This document shows positions 20,726 to 28,676 of a stretch of 39,374 nt of DNA, one piece after another. Below the pieces are notes generated by a model. It did no database searches. It was given only the letters and a program-made list of their open reading frames with translations, and was not told the origin of the DNA. The position numbers and the translations under genes were made by a program. Position 1 is the stretch's first letter, and every line of letters begins with the position of its first letter. Source of the stretch: a candidate division Zixibacteria bacterium RBG_16_53_22 (GTDB taxonomy: Bacteria > Zixibacteria > MSB-5A5 > UBA10806); the NCBI GenBank assembly GCA_001775395.1, contig MEWP01000028.1, forward strand, positions 1 through 39,374, given 5' to 3'.

Positions 20726-22255
20726 ATGGATCTGGCGGTCAATATCATCTGCCGAAATGCGCAAGAAGACCGGGTGATCCCGAGGTTTTCGAGATACCTG
20801 GCGAATAATTTGGGCTGGATAGTGACCGCCAGACCGGACCCATCGGCGGAGGCTTACTACCTCTCGGGTTACTTCGAGGAGACATACCTACGACCGTGGC
20901 CAAGGAAACCCGTGGCGGCTTATTTCACCCACCGTGAGACGCAGCCACCGGGAAATGGAAAAGCCAAACTGTTCGATAGGCTGGCGGCGAAAGTGAACCT
21001 AAGGATCGCCACGGCAGCGATGTACGCCGATATGCTGACAGATTACGGGCCGACGGCGCAGATCAACCCACCGGTGGAGCGAGAGCGCTTCACCATCCCT
21101 GCCAAGAAAGCCAAGGGACGCCTGGTGGCGGGCTTTTCAGGATACACCTACGCCAACAAACGCAAGGGCGAGAATCTGGCCAAGATGCTGATCGGGTCGA
21201 AGGTGGGTAGGTCGGTAGAGTGGAGGGCATCAGGGCGGGGCTGGCCGGTGATGACACGGCGCTACCCCTGGTCGGCGATGCCGAGCTTCTACCAGTCGCT
21301 GGACGTGTACGTAGCGACTGGCACAGTGGAGGGGGTGCCGATGCCGCCGCTGGAGTGTTTAGCGTGCGGGGTGTCGGTGGTGGTGCCCCTACACGTGGGC
21401 TTATTGGATGAGCTTCCGGAGGTACTCGGGATCCACCGTTATAAAGCTGGCGACGTGAGCAGCATGATCACAGCGCTAGCGGAGGCGCTGGAGATGCGCA
21501 GCCAGGTGGACCGCCAGGCGCTCAGAGATGCAACAGAGCGGTACACGGTCAGGAACTGGTGCGAACAGCACCGCCTGGCTTTCGAAGGGATTTATCCCAA
21601 CAAGGAGCGCATATTGAACCAAACATTGACCGCGGAAGATGATGTGATATTGAGCTGGGTGCGCGATGTATATCCCAATGTTGGCGCTGTCCTGGCGTGG
21701 ACGGGGAGGCATATCCCATACATCAAGCGGCAGATCGCGCCTTACCAGGGAGCGATCCTGGCTTATTTTGCACACCACCAAAACCGGCAGGGAGCGCACT
21801 TTCTTGAAATCGGTACAGCGCTGGGCTACTCAGCCTGTTTGATGGCTACTGCGGCGCCATTAGCCCAAATAACGACCCTCAATCCCAAGGATAACGAATT
21901 CGAAAAAGCCCGCGATAGTCTCAAGATACGTTCCACTGTGCGTGTGGTCAAAAGCACCTCTCAAGATTTCTGGATGGCCAGGGATGGCGAGCTATATAAC
22001 CTTATTTTTGTGGACGGCGACCATTCCTATAACATGGTGCTGCACGACAGCCAATTTTTCAATTGCTTGTACACGGGCGGCCTGATTCTCTTTCACGATT
22101 ACTCCCCCAATGGCAGCGCCCGGCCAAGCGATGGCAGCTTTCAGGCGTTGAACGATCTCCAGACTCGACATCGACAGGCCGATATTAAGATCATCGGTTC
22201 GGGTCAGATCGGGATGTTGGGATGGGTGCGGCGGGAGGGCGAGGTATGGGCGTGA
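20726..22255 (+). CDS. Bifunctional glycosyltransferase (GT4) - class I methyltransferase
   Basis: 509 residues. Residues about 1-295 are a GT4/GT-B glycosyltransferase: PPVERERF, RLVAGFSGYTYANKRKGENLAKML, then the EX7E sugar-nucleotide motif Glu202-Glu210 in TVEGVPMPPLECLACGVSVV. Residues about 345-509 are a SAM-dependent O-methyltransferase (Methyltransf_24 type): HFLEIGTALGYSACL (SAM loop, Glu361-Gly363), FVDGDHSYNMVLHD (428-441) and ILFHDYSPNG. The acceptor is unknown; candidates are virion proteins or host wall polymers. The C-terminal half has different codon style from the GT half, as if two genes had fused. It lies amid head genes, bounded by hairpins. Confidence 0.85.
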   Translation: MDLAVNIICRNAQEDRVIPRFSRYLANNLGWIVTARPDPSAEAYYLSGYFEETYLRPWPRKPVAAYFTHRETQPPGNGKAKLFDRLAAKVNLRIATAAMYADMLTDYGPTAQINPPVERERFTIPAKKAKGRLVAGFSGYTYANKRKGENLAKMLIGSKVGRSVEWRASGRGWPVMTRRYPWSAMPSFYQSLDVYVATGTVEGVPMPPLECLACGVSVVVPLHVGLLDELPEVLGIHRYKAGDVSSMITALAEALEMRSQVDRQALRDATERYTVRNWCEQHRLAFEGIYPNKERILNQTLTAEDDVILSWVRDVYPNVGAVLAWTGRHIPYIKRQIAPYQGAILAYFAHHQNRQGAHFLEIGTALGYSACLMATAAPLAQITTLNPKDNEFEKARDSLKIRSTVRVVKSTSQDFWMARDGELYNLIFVDGDHSYNMVLHDSQFFNCLYTGGLILFHDYSPNGSARPSDGSFQALNDLQTRHRQADIKIIGSGQIGMLGWVRREGEVWA

Positions 22256-23007
22256 CGCGAGGCATCTATGCAGTGGCCTTTGGAGACCCGGCGCGCAGAT
22301 GCGCACAGCGCATGTTGCAGTCGGCTCGCTGCCATCTGCCAGAGATTCCAGTCATGATCTGTTCCACCGAGCCATTGGGAGGGGAAGATTACTTTGTGCC
22401 CCGGCCCGACAGAGACATTGGCGGGCGCGGCACCAAACTAATGGCCTACGAACTCACCCCTCCCGAATGGCAGACAGTCTTATACCTGGATGCCGACACA
22501 GAAATTGTAGGTGATATCCGCCTCTACTTTCAACTGATAGAGGACGGTTGGGAATTCGTCATCTGCAAGGACCCCATGCGCGAAGACGTGGCACAACTGC
22601 CGCGGCACAAATACATGGCAGCAGAACTGGTAGAACTGGAGGCCAGCATGGGCACGCTGCACACGCTCATGCTGAACGGCGGTGTGTGGAGTTTTGCCCG
22701 TAACGAGCGCGTGGCCGCATTTTTCACCCGCTGGCAGGCCGAATGGCAGCGGCACGGCATGCGCGATCAAGGTGCATTGCTGCGGGCGCTCTATGCTGAC
22801 CCGCTCAAGGTTTATATTTTGGGCAATGAGTGGAATTTCTTTCCACAATATTCATCCCGGATCACCAAGCCTGCCGGCCTGATGCACTATCCAGGGCAGG
22901 CGCGGCGTTGGAGCGGGCAGATACCAGGACGTCTGGATAGCCAGGTTGCCTGGCAGCATGTGCGGCAGTGGCTAGGCGCAAATGTCAATGGGAGAGGGCG
23001 TAGATGA
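22246..23007 (+). CDS. Glycosyltransferase, GT-A fold with DxD motif (GT8-like)
   Basis: 253 residues from ATG 22246, which overlaps the previous gene and has GGGAGGGCGAGG upstream. TKLMAYELTPPEWQTVLYLDADTEIVGD gives the DxD metal motif Asp82-Ala-Asp84 within the GT8 context. LMLNGGVWSFARNERVAAFFTRW, then RDQGALLRAL, and NEWNFFPQY with a MHYPG ending complete the pattern. The enzyme would add a sugar from a nucleotide donor; acceptor unknown. Together with the GT4-methyltransferase it makes a two-sugar pathway in one coupled unit. Confidence 0.82.
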   Translation: MGVTRGIYAVAFGDPARRCAQRMLQSARCHLPEIPVMICSTEPLGGEDYFVPRPDRDIGGRGTKLMAYELTPPEWQTVLYLDADTEIVGDIRLYFQLIEDGWEFVICKDPMREDVAQLPRHKYMAAELVELEASMGTLHTLMLNGGVWSFARNERVAAFFTRWQAEWQRHGMRDQGALLRALYADPLKVYILGNEWNFFPQYSSRITKPAGLMHYPGQARRWSGQIPGRLDSQVAWQHVRQWLGANVNGRGRR

Positions 23008-23639
23008 GCGGTATTCTGCTCTTAGGCAGGGATGACGTGATCGAGAGCCGGGCGCGCGGCCACAAGGTGCCTCTGGAACACGGCAGTTCACCAGCATTGC
23101 CTTTTGACAAAACGCTCATTACCTCTCCGGGAATACGCGTGCCGTGGGACTTGTTGCCGGTTGCCTGGGGTCTCCTGGACCATTGGGATGCAGCCGTCCC
23201 ACTATGGCGCTACGATATCACCGCTGAGGGTCTCGGTACTACCAATGAGCGACAGGCAACACAGGCCATTATTCGGGATCTGCGGGTGCTCTTGCATTCC
23301 TACGAGCTGCTCTTTGTGCGCTGCAACGAGGCAGGGCGAGCGCTGGTTGAAACCTGGGTTCAGGAATACGCCGAAGGTGGTGAAAAACGACTGGCGCTCT
23401 TACGGGCTCTATATATCGTGAAGCCTCGTGCCTGCGTGCTGCCGACCTCCTGGCTGGCCAATATCCGCACGGATAGTGCCCAGACGGTAGCCAGGGGGAG
23501 GGTTAGATCAGCCGCTACGCGCAATACGGGCAGGCCGCTGGTAAAGGTGGAGGTGGCGCCGGGGCGGTACGTGAAGTGCAGACCGGGAGACGAACAAAAA
23601 GTGCTGGAACAGTTCAGGCGGCAGGTGGTGAGGAAATAA
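23004..23639 (+). CDS. Unknown third protein of the sugar module
   Basis: 211 residues overlapping the GT8-like stop. I do not recognise it. The middle (DLLPVAWGLLDHWDAAVPLWRYDI, then QAIIRDLRVLLHSYELLFVRCNEAGRALVETWVQEY) is alpha/beta with a likely nucleotide- or acceptor-binding look. The last 40 residues (RPLVKVEVAPGRYVKCRPGDEQKVLEQF) resemble the basic beta start of the next protein at 23798 (LVRVELRKGQFVKMYEADA), a short module that may attach these proteins to the capsid. This similarity hints that the sugar module acts on the virion. Confidence 0.55.
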   Translation: MSGILLLGRDDVIESRARGHKVPLEHGSSPALPFDKTLITSPGIRVPWDLLPVAWGLLDHWDAAVPLWRYDITAEGLGTTNERQATQAIIRDLRVLLHSYELLFVRCNEAGRALVETWVQEYAEGGEKRLALLRALYIVKPRACVLPTSWLANIRTDSAQTVARGRVRSAATRNTGRPLVKVEVAPGRYVKCRPGDEQKVLEQFRRQVVRK

Positions 23640-23698
23640 GAGATTAGCTATTAGTTATTAGCAAGACAAAGAAAGAAGAGTTGCATTGGAGGTAGACA

Positions 23699-23743
23699 GT
23701 GAAACCAGGCGGACACTGTCAATTCTCCAAAGGAGAGAATTGA
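23699..23743 (+). CDS. 14-codon leader peptide ending at a hairpin
   Basis: GTG 23699 has GGAGG 6 nt upstream and reads MKPGGHCQFSKGEN, with TGA immediately before ATG 23744. The GTG lies inside one hairpin (GACAGTG 23695-23701 with CACTGTC 23714-23720). The peptide end CQFSKGEN closely matches the one at 28677-28736 (CQLSKGDN). Ribosomes on it would open the second hairpin at 23720-23742. Confidence 0.5.
   Translation: MKPGGHCQFSKGEN
23720..23742 (+). promoter_or_regulatory. Hairpin covering the ribosome-binding site of 23744
   Basis: CAATTCTCC (23720-23728) pairs with GGAGAGAATTG (23732-23742) around AAA, with a small bulge. The SD sequence AAAGGAG lies in the loop and 3' arm, just before ATG 23744. 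It is a near copy of the hairpin at 28713-28735. Confidence 0.7.
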
Positions 23744-24166
23744 ATGGCAGTTATTGGAGATAAAAAATCTTGGCCAGTTGATACACAGGAGGTACGAATG
23801 AGCAAAGGTAAATTAGTGCGAGTGGAGCTTAGAAAAGGGCAGTTCGTCAAAATGTACGAGGCGGACGCCATCGCCAAGGGATTACTAGCCCCAAAAGCGA
23901 AGCCCCAGGCGACAAACAAGATGCGCACACCCCCGGAGAATAAATCGGCGCCAGCTGAGACAGAGACCGGACGGGCGCAGCCCGAGCATACGCAACCCCC
24001 AGCTGGGGATGACTTTACCACTATACCAGGAATTGGAAAAGGCACGGCGCGGGCGCTGGCAGCCAACGGGATCACCACCTTCGAACAGCTCAAGGCGGCA
24101 GGCAAGCTGGATTACCTGACGCCCAAGGCCAGGCAGGCGATCGAGGATTGGATCGGAAGTACTTAA
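23744..24166 (+). CDS. Helix-hairpin-helix capsid-region protein, with two possible starts
   Basis: 140 residues from ATG 23744 or 122 from ATG 23798. The second start has AGGAGGT 5 nt upstream and is probably the main one; the first depends on a hairpin-covered site. From residue 23 the sequence LVRVELRKGQFVKMYEADAIAKGL is a basic beta module. A Pro/Glu-rich linker follows. The last 50 residues (FTTIPGIGKGTARALAANGITTFEQLKAAG) are a helix-hairpin-helix DNA- or protein-binding domain. Similar proteins lie between capsid and connector genes in other phages. Role unknown, perhaps head completion. Confidence 0.7.
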   Translation: MAVIGDKKSWPVDTQEVRMSKGKLVRVELRKGQFVKMYEADAIAKGLLAPKAKPQATNKMRTPPENKSAPAETETGRAQPEHTQPPAGDDFTTIPGIGKGTARALAANGITTFEQLKAAGKLDYLTPKARQAIEDWIGST

Positions 24167-24192
24167 AAAACTACACATTGAAAGGGAAAGTT

Positions 24193-24333
24193 ATGAGGAA
24201 ATTTATCTGGACTATCCGTGTCAAGCTGGGTGATTGGTGGAGGATGATCTACCGGAAAATTCATCCGGCGAAGAAGCATTATCGATTGGATATCCAAGAT
24301 TCGGATTTAAAGATAGGAGATGACAATGACTAA
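24193..24333 (+). CDS. Small basic protein, unknown
   Basis: 46 residues from ATG 24193, after AAAGGGAAAG. Basic and aromatic start (RKFIWTIRVKLGDWWRMIYRKIHP), acidic end (DIQDSDLKIGDDND). It overlaps the next gene. No domain recognised; the amphipathic first helix might contact membrane or nucleic acid. Confidence 0.5.
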   Translation: MRKFIWTIRVKLGDWWRMIYRKIHPAKKHYRLDIQDSDLKIGDDND

Positions 24334-24919
24334 GAGCGCACATGCAGATGTTTTAGATGGATCCGGTGGAATAGTCGACGCTAACTGCAACCTGATGACA
24401 GTTTGTTCGCAAGAACCAACCACACGGACGGAGGCGGTAACAACCTATGCACTGGCGGACGTGGCGATGTCGGGAGCGGACTTCACCCCAGCGGCAGACG
24501 GCACGGGACGGAAGCTGACGGTAGGAGCGAAATCAGCAGTGCCGATCGATGTGACCGGGATGGGAAATCACGTAGCTTTGGTCGACGGCGCCCGGCTATT
24601 ATATGTGACCGAGCTGGGAACCGTGCGGCAAAATACGGCACAGGGAGGCGCGGCAACAACGATCACGCTGGATACGGGTGCATCGGCGGTGGACCAATAC
24701 TACCAGTATATGGCAATCACCATCCTAAGCGGGACCGGCGCAGGCCAGACACGCATCATCACCAACTACGTGGGTTCGACGAAGGTAGCAACGGTGGCAA
24801 CCTGGACGGTCAACCCGGATGCAACCAGCGTATTCCGCATCTATGGGCAGGCTTTGACGAGCGGCGGGACGGTAGATTTTCCGAGCTTTGCAATCTGCAA
24901 GATCCCGCAGCCGACATAA
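24326..24919 (+). CDS. Putative head/decoration protein, beta-rich
   Basis: 197 residues from ATG 24326; another ATG at 24320 is too close to AGGAG (24315-24319). Almost all beta strand with Gly/Thr/Ala: GADFTPAADGTGRKLTVG, ARLLYVTELGTVRQNTAQGG, then ILSGTGAGQTRIITNYVGSTKVATVATWTVNPDATSVFRIYG. The GTGAGQTRxI...TxVATV...NPDxTSxFxI run recurs in phage structural proteins. Location before the repeat fibre and connectors fits a capsid decoration or fibre-base role. The exact function is not visible. Confidence 0.6.
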   Translation: MTKSAHADVLDGSGGIVDANCNLMTVCSQEPTTRTEAVTTYALADVAMSGADFTPAADGTGRKLTVGAKSAVPIDVTGMGNHVALVDGARLLYVTELGTVRQNTAQGGAATTITLDTGASAVDQYYQYMAITILSGTGAGQTRIITNYVGSTKVATVATWTVNPDATSVFRIYGQALTSGGTVDFPSFAICKIPQPT

Positions 24920-24942
24920 TAGTAAGGGCATGTGGTGAGTAG

Positions 24943-26991
24943 ATGAGTGTTAAGTGGGCTGGCGCTGCTGGCATTGAAACTACGTCTGCCGTTGCTGGCA
25001 GGGAGATTTCGAGTGTCTCTGGAACAGTTGACATTGAAACCTCTCTGGTGCGAGACAGCGGCAAGGCATATCGCTTCACGCCTGGAACCACCAAGCAAAT
25101 TCAACACAACTCTTATAGTGCCGGGCAAGGCATTCACTATTATAGGGTTTATCTTCGTCTAGTGACTGCACCTGCGGGACAACGTGCCTGGGTTTCGATA
25201 GACAACTCATCTGCCTTGAAAATCGGTGTGCGTCTAGGCACTGACAGGACTTTGCAGCTATACAACGAAGAAGATTTAGCTAACATTGGTAGTGCTTCTT
25301 CTGCAATCAATACGGGTGAGTATTATCGCTTAGAGTTGAAAGTAGACAGCACAACTCTTGCTTCGACCGTGGTTGAGGCAAGACTGTATGCCGCTAGTGC
25401 AGAAGGTACTTTGCTTTGGAACCCTTCTGGTACTGTCAATATGTCGGTTGACCCCAATCGGCTCAGTATAACCAATCGTAATGATGCTAACCTGGATTTC
25501 ATCGCCACGGACTTGGTCATCATCCGAGACGATGGCACTGCACCTAACTCTTGGGCGGAGCAAGGCAGTCTGGTATATCTCAGACCCGACGGCGTCAGCG
25601 GCACACCCCAGTGGACACGGGGTGGGACGGATACAGGCGCAAACTGGTCACAGTTGACTGAAACTCCTCCTGATGGTGTAACAACCTATGTAACGAGTAA
25701 CACAAGTGGACAAATAGACGATTACACGATGGCAGCTACTCCAGCAGCAGTAGGTTCGTCTGATGTCATCAATTGGTTGGCGATTGGCACTTGGTTTGCT
25801 ATTTCATCTGCATCCGGCGCCGACCCAGACTTTGTAACTCGGATTACATACGGTGGAAATACGGATGAAAGCGGCAATCTGTCTACTCAATCTGGTGGCA
25901 CTGGTTATAAGGCTTATCAAACAGGACCTCCACTTCTTGTGTTTCCACAGGTCAGCGTGGACTTGCCAGGTGCAAGCACAACCGCATGGACAAAGGCAGC
26001 ATTAGATGCTGTGGTGGTTGGTATTCGTGAGAGTGCAACCGATACCAATCTTGTACGTGTCTCGGCGGTCTGGCTGATATTCGACCATAAGCCGGCTATC
26101 AATACTCTGGTTATAGATGATGCCAGCCATGCTCACACGGCAGAGAGCCCGGCACTCACGCAGCACAATGTCCTGGCGGTCCAGGATGGGGCGCATGCCC
26201 ATACAGCGGAGACGATTGCACTGGTGCAGCACAACATCCTGGGGATCGATGATGCGGCGCATGGGCATACGGCGGAGAACCCGACTCTGACAGCGCACGA
26301 GGCAAGTACGTCACTGACGGTCCAGGATGCAAGCCATTCCCATACGGCGGATAGCCTGGCACTGACACAGCATAATATCCTTTCCATTCAGGATGGAGCT
26401 CACGCACACACGGCAGAGACCCCGGCGCTGACGCAGCACAACATTTTATCGATAGCGGATGCAACGCATGGACATCAGGCGGAGAACATCAGCCTGACGC
26501 AGCATAACGTCCTATCGATCGCAGATGCCAGCCACGGGCACCAGGCGGACGATCTGGCGCTGACGCAACATAATGTTTTATCGATCGCAGATGCAGCGCA
26601 TACACATGGGGCGGATGCCCTGGCGTTGACACAGCACAATGTATTATCGCTTGCGGATGCAACGCATGGACACCAGGCGGAGAACGTAACCCTCACTGCA
26701 CACGAGCCCAGCGGAACGGTTTTGACCATCGCAGATGCCAGCCACGGGCATACGGCAGAAACGATCAGCCTGACGCAGCATAACGTTTTGACCATTGCAG
26801 ATGCAAGTCATGCTCACTCAGCGGATGGAATTAGCCTGGTGCAACATCACGTATTAACCATAACGGATGCGAGCCATAGCCATCAAGCAGAAAATATCTC
26901 GCTTACTGCTCATCTTCCAGGAGGGCAGGGCGAGCACAAGATGACGATGATCGGCATCTTCGAGGGGATTGCGATCGGAATGGAGACATAA
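24943..26991 (+). CDS. Repeat fibre: LamG-like domain plus twelve His-rich repeats
   Basis: 682 residues. Residues about 20-210 look like a LamG/concanavalin-type jelly roll (AYRFTPGTTKQIQHN, YYRVYLRLV, YYRLELKVDSTTLASTVVEARLYA). Residues about 215-385 form a second beta domain common in phage fibres. Residues 389-660 are twelve repeats of about 22 residues, pattern L-x-I-x-D-A-S-H-x-H-x-A-(E/D)-x3-L-T-x-H-N-(I/V), with two short insertions. Three His per unit could coordinate metal, as HxH motifs do in T4 gp37. It lies among head genes, so a head or neck fibre is possible, although a tail fibre cannot be excluded. Confidence 0.7.
   Translation: MSVKWAGAAGIETTSAVAGREISSVSGTVDIETSLVRDSGKAYRFTPGTTKQIQHNSYSAGQGIHYYRVYLRLVTAPAGQRAWVSIDNSSALKIGVRLGTDRTLQLYNEEDLANIGSASSAINTGEYYRLELKVDSTTLASTVVEARLYAASAEGTLLWNPSGTVNMSVDPNRLSITNRNDANLDFIATDLVIIRDDGTAPNSWAEQGSLVYLRPDGVSGTPQWTRGGTDTGANWSQLTETPPDGVTTYVTSNTSGQIDDYTMAATPAAVGSSDVINWLAIGTWFAISSASGADPDFVTRITYGGNTDESGNLSTQSGGTGYKAYQTGPPLLVFPQVSVDLPGASTTAWTKAALDAVVVGIRESATDTNLVRVSAVWLIFDHKPAINTLVIDDASHAHTAESPALTQHNVLAVQDGAHAHTAETIALVQHNILGIDDAAHGHTAENPTLTAHEASTSLTVQDASHSHTADSLALTQHNILSIQDGAHAHTAETPALTQHNILSIADATHGHQAENISLTQHNVLSIADASHGHQADDLALTQHNVLSIADAAHTHGADALALTQHNVLSLADATHGHQAENVTLTAHEPSGTVLTIADASHGHTAETISLTQHNVLTIADASHAHSADGISLVQHHVLTITDASHSHQAENISLTAHLPGGQGEHKMTMIGIFEGIAIGMET
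26107..26925 (+). repeat. Twelve 66-bp-class tandem repeats encoding His-rich units
   Basis: Degenerate tandem repeats of about 66 bp, with copies 3 and 9 longer by a few codons. Codons vary between copies while the residue pattern is kept, which indicates selection on the protein and an old array. Confidence 0.9.
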
Positions 26992-27891
26992 ATGGATATC
27001 CAGATCGGGACTACGAAAAAACTGGTTTTCGTGCTCTTGGATATAGCCGGTAATGAGGTGACCGGCCTGGGTAGCACTTTCACGGTGACCTATTCCAAAA
27101 ATGGCGTGGCATTTGTAGCTGGCAGCGGCGCCAAGACCGAGGTTGGATCCGGAGCATACACCTATGACCAGGTGGCAGATGAGACCGATACGCAGGGTCC
27201 ATTATTGTATGAGATCATTGGCGCAGGGACGGATGTGCAGAGGCTACTTTACGAGGTCGTGGGTTATCTTTCAACCCCTCACCTTTTGGGCACAATTTTT
27301 GCCACGATCCAAGATATCGAAGCCTTCCTGCAGATCGAGATCACGACACCGGCGCAGATCCTCTCAGCTCAGAGGGCGCTAATCGAAGCTACGGCGGCGA
27401 TCCGCAATTACACCCACCAATACCTGGGGCGGGTGGACGACGATGCGATCACTCTGGATTCGAAAGGCTGGACGCGCATGTTCCTGCCCGAGCTGCCGGT
27501 AATCGACGTGAGCGCGGTGGTCGAGGATGGAGAGACGTTGACCGTGGATGACGATTACAAGCTGGGTCAATACGGGGTGCTGCACCGCATAGGCCAGAAG
27601 TGGGCGAGCGGCATCCAGATCATCACGATCACCTATTCACACGGTTACGAGACGATCCCGGATGATATCGTAGCGGTGTGCACGCGGGCAGCCAGCCGGG
27701 GATACCAGGCCGGGCTGCGGGCAGCCGACAGCGCCGGCGTGATGGGGGTGGCGTCGAAACAACTGGGCGACTTCTCGGTATCGTTCGTCTCGGAGGCGGG
27801 CGGCGGGGTTGGAGAGGGCGTGATGGGCGCATCGGCGGCGAGGATGCTACTGCTGAGCGAGAAGGAAATGCTGGATAAGTACCGGATGTAA
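26992..27891 (+). CDS. Head-tail connector (gp6-like adaptor) with N-terminal beta domain
   Basis: 299 residues, GGAG 6 nt before ATG 26992. Residues about 100-299 match the HK97 gp6-like adaptor: TIQDIEAFLQIEITTPAQILSAQRALIEATAAIRNYTHQYLG, then VIDVSAVVEDG, GIQIITITYSHGY, PDDIVAVCTRAASRGYQ, FSVSF and LSEKEMLDKYRM. It would form the ring below the portal. Residues 1-90 are an additional beta domain (KLVFVLLDIAGNEVTGLGSTFTVTYSKNG, GAYTYDQVADETDTQGPLLYEI) resembling phage 'BppU-like' or carbohydrate-binding strands, unusual at this place. Confidence 0.75.
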   Translation: MDIQIGTTKKLVFVLLDIAGNEVTGLGSTFTVTYSKNGVAFVAGSGAKTEVGSGAYTYDQVADETDTQGPLLYEIIGAGTDVQRLLYEVVGYLSTPHLLGTIFATIQDIEAFLQIEITTPAQILSAQRALIEATAAIRNYTHQYLGRVDDDAITLDSKGWTRMFLPELPVIDVSAVVEDGETLTVDDDYKLGQYGVLHRIGQKWASGIQIITITYSHGYETIPDDIVAVCTRAASRGYQAGLRAADSAGVMGVASKQLGDFSVSFVSEAGGGVGEGVMGASAARMLLLSEKEMLDKYRM

Positions 27892-27893
27892 CT

Positions 27894-28286
27894 ATGAGCG
27901 TGTTCACTTCGCTACTCAACAAGGAATACCACGTGGGTCGCCGCCGACGGACGCCGGACGGGCAGGGGGGCTGGGCGATAGATTACGTGGAGATCGACCC
28001 GATCCAGGGTCGCATGCGCCCGGCGAGCTCGCACGAGCGGGAAGTGGCGATGCTGGAGGAACGGGTGATCACGCACGTGTTCTATTGCGTGGAAGGTTCC
28101 GACATCGTACGGGGCGACGTGATCTCCCCGGGGAACCTGGTCTTCATCGATGCTGACGTCTTATCGGCAACCGGGGAGGTGGTGGTGGAAGTAGATGCCA
28201 TCCGTGAGCCGTCGCAGGCGGACGAACACTACGAGATCGACTGCCGCGAGCGCCAGCACGAGCAAGCAACGGAGGAGGGTTCCTGA
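27894..28286 (+). CDS. Head-tail joining (stopper) protein
   Basis: 130 residues. Start LLNKEYHVGRRRRTPDGQGGWAIDYVEIDPIQGRMRPAS, then AMLEERVITHVFYCVEGSDIVRGDVI and EVDAIREPSQADEHYEIDCRE are the beta-barrel pattern of phage head-tail joining proteins (SPP1 gp16 type, Phage_H_T_join). They cap the connector before tail docking. Its stop overlaps the next start, and it lies in the canonical adaptor-stopper-tail completion order. Confidence 0.78.
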   Translation: MSVFTSLLNKEYHVGRRRRTPDGQGGWAIDYVEIDPIQGRMRPASSHEREVAMLEERVITHVFYCVEGSDIVRGDVISPGNLVFIDADVLSATGEVVVEVDAIREPSQADEHYEIDCRERQHEQATEEGS

Positions 28287-28642
28287 TGCTCACCTGGCGA
28301 CCGAACGATTTCAAGAAGAAGCTGATCAGCGAGCTGGCCGAGAATGCGGAGATCGTGGGCAAGTTCGTGGAGACGGACGCCAGGCAGCGGCTGCTGGCGA
28401 TCAAGGACCCGGCGTGGGGACTGGCATACCGCAGCAAGCTGGTCTCAAGATTGCTGGGCTACACGGTGGAGGTGAAACCCAACGAGGTGGTGATCACGGT
28501 GGGCGTGCGCCCATCGAGCGAAGGCAGACACCACGGCTTTTACATCGAGATGGGATCCAAGACGGCGCCGGCGCACCCGTACCTCCGACCGGCAGTGTTC
28601 ATGAACGCAGCCAAGATATTGGCGCTACTCCGAGGCAAATAG
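28286..28642 (+). CDS. HK97 gp10-like tail/neck protein
   Basis: 118 residues. A helical start (FKKKLISELAENAEIVGKFVETDARQRLLAIKDP) and the hallmark ending HGFYIEMGSKTAPAHPYLRPAVFM identify the HK97 gp10 family, which acts in joining tails to heads. One-base overlap with the stopper gene supports coupling. Length is normal. Confidence 0.85.
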   Translation: MLTWRPNDFKKKLISELAENAEIVGKFVETDARQRLLAIKDPAWGLAYRSKLVSRLLGYTVEVKPNEVVITVGVRPSSEGRHHGFYIEMGSKTAPAHPYLRPAVFMNAAKILALLRGK

Positions 28643-28676
28643 CAATGAACCGCACAAAAATCGTGCAGGTGACCCT

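Noticed and set aside
26107-26925. CRISPR-like array
   Set aside because: The repeats are contiguous without spacers, degenerate at third positions, and continue a long reading frame.
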